From Spirochaetaceae bacterium (lineage in GTDB: Bacteria; Spirochaetota; Spirochaetia; SZUA-6; Fen-1364): a stretch of 9,213 nucleotides of DNA. The DNA lies in NCBI GenBank assembly GCA_003141795.1, contig PLNO01000346.1, positions 1-9,213 of the forward strand, written 5' to 3'. Of this stretch, positions 6,308 to 9,213 are shown piece after piece. The translations under genes were made by a program, and so were the position numbers. How positions within the stretch are numbered: the first letter of the stretch is position 1; the number at the start of each line of letters is the position of its first letter. Under the pieces are notes generated by a model. It saw only the letters and a program-made list of their open reading frames with translations. It did no database searches and was not told the origin of the DNA.

Positions 6308-6344
6308 TCCTCCTTGAAAGTATCTGCCGGACGTCCCTGTCCGG
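6308..6344 (-). promoter_or_regulatory. flaB leader with probable CsrA-binding hairpin and overlapping Shine-Dalgarno site
   Basis: In the mRNA sense CCGGAC-AGGGAC-GTCCGG (6344-6327) forms a perfect six-pair stem with AGGGA in the loop. The stretch GGACAGGGACGU matches the CsrA SELEX consensus RUACARGGAUGU at ten of twelve positions. The next GGA, in the Shine-Dalgarno AAGGAGG (6315-6309), is about 22 nt downstream. A loop GGA plus a GGA in the ribosome site is the layout of CsrA-repressed flagellin leaders described for Bacillus hag and Borrelia flaB. Binding here is inferred, not shown. Confidence 0.6.
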
Positions 6345-6352
6345 TGTTGATC

Positions 6353-6383
6353 CACTTTCAATGCTCGGACGAATCCCAAAGTG
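6353..6383. repeat. Inverted repeat CACTTT-N19-AAAGTG in the flaB/thiN interval
   Basis: CACTTT (6353-6358) and AAAGTG (6378-6383) are perfect inverted copies that flank the putative sigma28 -10 element of flaB. It could be an operator or, in the transcript, a long-loop stem; six-base arms at this spacing may also arise by chance. Confidence 0.35.
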
Positions 6384-6388
6384 CTTAA
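6362..6388 (-). promoter_or_regulatory. Sigma28 (FliA)-like promoter of flaB
   Basis: On the minus strand TTAA (6388-6385), a 15-bp spacer, and TCCGAGCA (6369-6362) fit the sigma28 consensus TAAA-N15-GCCGATAA at three of four and five of eight positions, including the CCGA core. Transcription would start near 6355, giving a leader of about 50 nt that includes the whole CsrA-type hairpin. Flagellin genes are commonly sigma28-dependent; the match is imperfect. Confidence 0.45.
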
Positions 6389-6401
6389 GGGTTTTCTTTT
6401 A

Positions 6402-6430
6402 TTGCGCATGCCAACGGAAACCGCTACTCT
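6402..6430 (+). promoter_or_regulatory. Weak candidate promoter of thiN
   Basis: TTGCGC (6402-6407) and TACTCT (6425-6430) are 17 bp apart, each with three of six consensus matches. The predicted transcript start falls on the A of the ATG at 6437. Alone this is weak; it is listed because the geometry repeats that of the coaD, cca and lipoprotein promoters, and the gene lacks a Shine-Dalgarno. Confidence 0.28.
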
Positions 6431-6436
6431 GCTGGG

Positions 6437-7099
6437 ATGTCGTTCGACGCGCGTGACCCGCAGAAAGGCCCCGCCCGGGGTCTTCTCGTGATCGGCGGCG
6501 CTGCTCCGGGGCCGCGGGAGCTTCTCCTCTGCGCGCGCGGCATGGATGTGGTCGTAGCCGCGGATTCCGGCTACGACCATTGCCGCGCGGCAGGCCTGCT
6601 TCCCGACCTCGTCGTCGGCGACATGGACTCCCTTTCCGATCCCTCGCTGCTGGACGGCCTGCCCGCCGCGAGCGTCATGAGGTTCCCGCGCGACAAGGAC
6701 GAGACGGACACGGAGATCGGGATGCGTCTGCTCTTCGAAAAGGGCTGCCGGGAGCTCACCATCGCCGGGGGCGGGGGCGGGCGGATCGACCACCTCCTGG
6801 GCGTCGCCGCGCTGTTCGAAAGAGAAAACCCGCCGCTGAGATGGCTCACCGATCATGAGGACATTCGTCTCGTGCGGGAGGAGGCGACTCTCGACGGGTG
6901 CACGGGCGCCACGATCTCCGTGTTCCCGCTGGCCCTGGGTGCGGCTGACATGCACTCGGAGGGGCTGTACTGGCCGCTTGACGGTCTTGCGTTCCCGCGC
7001 GGTGCAGCGGGGATCAGCAATCGCGCTGTTGCCGACCGCGTTCGCATCACCGTGGGCAGGGGGCGGCTTCTCGTGATAAAATCCTATCCGAAGGATTGA
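6437..7099 (+). CDS. thiN: Thiamine pyrophosphokinase
   Basis: The enzyme transfers pyrophosphate from ATP to thiamine, forming thiamine diphosphate, and serves organisms that take up thiamine. The 220-residue protein shows the family motifs in order: VVVAADSGYDH (38-48), PDLVVGDMDS (56-65) with catalytic-site acidic residues, KDETDTE (87-93), GGGGGRIDH (111-119) closing the N-terminal catalytic domain, and GISNRAV in the C-terminal beta domain where thiamine binds at the dimer interface. Length is normal for the bacterial family. The start at 6437 has no Shine-Dalgarno and sits six bases after a promoter-like -10 box. It is divergent from flaB, and its TGA (7097-7099) overlaps the next gene's start region, so the two form one transcription unit. 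No thiamine transporter or riboswitch is visible. Confidence 0.94.
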   Translation: MSFDARDPQKGPARGLLVIGGAAPGPRELLLCARGMDVVVAADSGYDHCRAAGLLPDLVVGDMDSLSDPSLLDGLPAASVMRFPRDKDETDTEIGMRLLFEKGCRELTIAGGGGGRIDHLLGVAALFERENPPLRWLTDHEDIRLVREEATLDGCTGATISVFPLALGAADMHSEGLYWPLDGLAFPRGAAGISNRAVADRVRITVGRGRLLVIKSYPKD

Positions 7100-7101
7100 T
7101 G

Positions 7102-8880
7102 ATGCTGGAAAAGAGCCGGCTCGAAGAGCTTTCGAAGGAGCTGCCCGAAAAAGAGCGCAAGGAGCTCCTTGAGCGCATCGGCAAGCGCATGGACCGTGAG
7201 GAGAGCGAAGAGGCGGTCCCTGTCGAGCTCCACGCGGGGGAACGGGAAAAGATCATCTCCTTCGAGATGAAAAAGGCAGGATCCTGGGTTCGGTTCCTCC
7301 TGTGGCTGCGGACGGTTGTCAGTGGACGGTCGCGGCAGGAGGTCTTCCTCGACATCCGTCTGCGCCTCCTGCGCACCCATATCCGCTCGGTGAGCCCCGG
7401 CATCACGGGATTCGAAACGCGCGACCTCTCCGCCAAGTTCGCCCGCAAGCTCTACGACCTGTACGCCAAGGTGGAGCCCCTCATGGGCATCTACCATGCG
7501 CTGGGTTCGGACAAGGGGCTGCGCGGAGCCGCCTACGCGTGGTACGTCGAGCAGCGATGGGCCGAAGCGCGCCGCAGCGTGGAAGAGTTCGTCGGCACCG
7601 AGGAAATGGAGGAGATCTTCGGCCAGACCGGACAGTCGGAGGACATCCGCAAGAAGCTGTCCCTGCGCCTGAACGAGTACGTGCGGCTGCTGCCGGAAAG
7701 CCTCGTATTGAAGCTCGAAGAGGAGGCGCACCTCCACCTCTCTCTCGGACGGCTCGCCGCGTTCCCTTTCGCCACCTTGTTCCGCTATTTCAACTACACC
7801 CTCTCGGAGCCCACGGACGGGAAGTATCCCGCCTTCGAGAACGCTCCCGTGATGCTGACGCTGGACCTCATGGAGAAGCTGCACGTGGCCTTCACCCTCA
7901 TTCGGCGTGCCGCGCCGGATTTCATCTACGCGGAGGAACCGATCTCCTATTACCTGTTCGTGCGCGCCGGGGTGAAGCCCGGGACGGAGGGAACCGCCGC
8001 ATCGATCGCCACCGAGCTCGAGCATCTGCGGGCCGACGTGGTTGCGCTCACCAAGGAGATCGGCTCCTTCGACGAGGCGATCCCGCTGCTGGATCTCGTG
8101 CGCTATTTCCGCCGCGACCCATGGTACGAGCTCGTTTTCAACACACCGCGGCTGTACCTGCGCAGTCAGTACTTCTCCACGCTCAAGGCACGGCTGAACC
8201 AGGAGCTGGAGGAAAAGCTCAGCACGATCAAGGAGAGGGTCATTGGCCGCAAGATCCAGGAAATGCTGCGCGGGCAGCGGATCGTCGAGTTCAGTTTCTA
8301 CAGGGAGAATCCCGACTTCGACTTCCGCAAGCTCAGTCTTCCCTATTTCTCCTCCATCCGCAGCCTGGGCCTCATGTACAACTACATCCTGCAGCAGTTC
8401 AAGGGAGTCGTTCAGGAGGCGGCGCAGATCGTCTCCGGTACCGTGCTCGCGAACAACCGCATCACGCAGAACAGGCTGACGCAGAGCATCTCGGGCCTCG
8501 AGGACCTGGAGGCGAGGATCGTGCTGTTCGACCGGGCCCTCTCCCCGGACGAGGAGGACGGGAAGCAGCTCGCGCGGTTCAGGTTCAACGTGGCAACTGA
8601 CCTCCTCTTGCAGAAGAGCTACCGCGCATTCATCGCACAAAAGGACCGGGACGCCAGGGACCTTATCGAGAAATCGCGGGACCACCTCTCGGCCATCAGG
8701 AAGGTGTTCGACGACATACGTACGAGCACCTTCGACAATACGAGGTCCCTCCTGAAGGTCCTCCACCTCTACCGGGGGCGCAATCAGACCCTGGGGCAGA
8801 TCCTCAATACGCGGTCGGACGCAATCGGCGGGTTCCTCAAGCTGCTCGATCAGGTGCTGGAAATAGAAAAGGGGGTCTGA
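7102..8880 (+). CDS. Large uncharacterised spirochaete-type protein
   Basis: This 592-residue protein has no catalytic motif that I can identify. It resembles a spirochaete-restricted family (I think DUF5312; from memory, unverified). No signal peptide or convincing membrane span is present; WVRFLLWLRTVV near residue 60 is hydrophobic but short, so a cytoplasmic or peripheral protein is likely. The N-terminus (1-50) is Glu/Lys-rich and helical, the middle holds helical segments with aromatic clusters (ISYYLFVRAGV, DPWYELVFNTPRLYL, LPYFSSIRSLGLMYNYIL), and the end (about 480-592) is a charged helical region. Overall it is likely an alpha-helical scaffold or adaptor. AAGGA (7091-7095) is six bases before ATG 7102; the ATG at 7099, overlapping the thiN stop, is the alternative. 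Translational coupling to thiN is likely. Codon and GC use match the neighbours. The 3' end overlaps the convergent HIT gene by 31 bp. Confidence 0.85.
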   Translation: MLEKSRLEELSKELPEKERKELLERIGKRMDREESEEAVPVELHAGEREKIISFEMKKAGSWVRFLLWLRTVVSGRSRQEVFLDIRLRLLRTHIRSVSPGITGFETRDLSAKFARKLYDLYAKVEPLMGIYHALGSDKGLRGAAYAWYVEQRWAEARRSVEEFVGTEEMEEIFGQTGQSEDIRKKLSLRLNEYVRLLPESLVLKLEEEAHLHLSLGRLAAFPFATLFRYFNYTLSEPTDGKYPAFENAPVMLTLDLMEKLHVAFTLIRRAAPDFIYAEEPISYYLFVRAGVKPGTEGTAASIATELEHLRADVVALTKEIGSFDEAIPLLDLVRYFRRDPWYELVFNTPRLYLRSQYFSTLKARLNQELEEKLSTIKERVIGRKIQEMLRGQRIVEFSFYRENPDFDFRKLSLPYFSSIRSLGLMYNYILQQFKGVVQEAAQIVSGTVLANNRITQNRLTQSISGLEDLEARIVLFDRALSPDEEDGKQLARFRFNVATDLLLQKSYRAFIAQKDRDARDLIEKSRDHLSAIRKVFDDIRTSTFDNTRSLLKVLHLYRGRNQTLGQILNTRSDAIGGFLKLLDQVLEIEKGV

Positions 8881-9213
8881 GCCACCAGCTCCTTGAACCG
8901 TCGGGTCGTCTCCCGCGGGTCTTCGACGAGCACGCGCCGCCCCGCGATCAGGTCAGCGATCCCCGTCTCCCGCGGGTAGCGCGGGATGATGTGCAGGTGG
9001 AGGTGGTCGATCGATGCCCCCGCGGCGGGGCCCATGTTGAAGCCGATGTTGTAGGCGTGCGGCGCCCACCCCTTGTCGAGCAACCCCAGCAACCAGCGCT
9101 GCAGCGCCATGAGCCGGCTTTCCTCGTCCGTCGTGAGCTCGCGCACGTCCTCGACGTGCCGGCAGGGGTAGAGGAGGAGGTGGCCGGGGTTGTAGGGGTA
9201 GAGATTCACGGAG
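8850..9213 (-). CDS. HIT-family nucleotide hydrolase/phosphorylase (5' truncated by window edge)
   Basis: The frame is open to the right edge, so the N-terminal part is outside the window; the GTG at 9209 is probably an internal valine in SVNLYPYNPGHLL. The visible 120 residues contain the HIT features: NLYPYNPGHLLLYPCRHV (the strand and helix entry typical of HIT proteins), NIGFNMGPAAGASIDHLHLHIIPRY with the His-x-His-x-His-x-x triad whose middle histidine carries the nucleotidyl intermediate, and a C-terminal helical tail. GASIDHLHLHIIPR resembles Ap4A phosphorylase/Fhit-like branches, so a dinucleoside polyphosphate or AMP-conjugate hydrolase is the best guess; the substrate is unproven. 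It ends with TGA at 8850-8852, inside the 3' end of the convergent large gene. Confidence 0.9.
   Translation of the reverse strand, partial: SVNLYPYNPGHLLLYPCRHVEDVRELTTDEESRLMALQRWLLGLLDKGWAPHAYNIGFNMGPAAGASIDHLHLHIIPRYPRETGIADLIAGRRVLVEDPRETTRRFKELVAQTPFSISST

Noticed and set aside
6769..6786. G-rich tract GGGGGCGGGGGCGGG in thiN as a possible G-quadruplex
   Set aside because: It encodes the glycine run of the conserved GGxxGRxDH motif in a high-GC gene, so protein constraint and codon bias explain it.
7084..8766. A 560-codon open frame on the minus strand opposite the large hypothetical gene
   Set aside because: It mirrors the plus-strand gene in high-GC DNA, is composed of biased His/Leu/Arg/Glu runs without any family motif, and the plus-strand frame has a ribosome site, operon context and a better protein pattern.
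1..9213. A defence system, mobile island or CRISPR locus
   Set aside because: No transposase, integrase, toxin-antitoxin, nuclease-defence or spacer-repeat pattern is visible; composition is uniform and gene content is mostly core. The only array is the four-copy intergenic repeat, which has no unique spacers.

Overview
The window looks like a chromosomal core segment from a GC-rich member of the Spirochaetota. The strongest lineage signals are a FlaB-type periplasmic-flagellum core filament protein, an acyl carrier protein with a spirochaete-like helix II, a large uncharacterised protein that resembles a spirochaete-restricted family, and the order coaD-rpmF-acpP-rnc next to a tRNA nucleotidyltransferase gene, which I recall from Borrelia. 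No mobile element, CRISPR array, tRNA or rRNA is visible.

Layout, left to right. (1) The C-terminal part of a PadR-family regulator (+) meets, 2 bp away, a minus-strand pair: a lipoprotein gene followed by a secreted HEAT-repeat-like protein interrupted by an in-frame amber codon. (2) A divergent intergenic interval of about 260 bp (1802-2062) is filled by four tandem 43-44 bp repeats, bounded by the -35 boxes of the lipoprotein gene on one side and coaD on the other. (3) A plus-strand housekeeping run follows: coaD (CoA synthesis), rpmF (ribosomal protein L32), acpP (fatty-acid carrier) and rnc (RNase III). (4) It converges on a minus-strand cca-type tRNA nucleotidyltransferase, which lies downstream of flaB behind a strong hairpin terminator. 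(5) flaB diverges from thiN (thiamine pyrophosphokinase), which overlaps the large spirochaete-type hypothetical gene. (6) That gene overlaps by 31 bp, tail to tail, a HIT-family hydrolase gene that runs off the right edge.

Most of the content is ordinary housekeeping. The parts worth a second look are regulatory. Four genes at the head of transcription units (the lipoprotein gene, coaD, cca, thiN) lack a Shine-Dalgarno sequence and have -35/-10-like boxes with an exact 17-bp spacer that put the predicted transcript start 0 to 4 nt from the start codon, which suggests leaderless mRNAs. Genes that are internal to units, or that have long leaders, carry good Shine-Dalgarno sequences. The flaB leader contains a hairpin presenting AGGGA in its loop, close to the CsrA consensus, about 22 nt upstream of a second GGA in the Shine-Dalgarno, the same arrangement as known CsrA-repressed flagellin leaders. 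The tandem repeat array between two divergent promoters and the amber-split HEAT gene are the other two notable signals.
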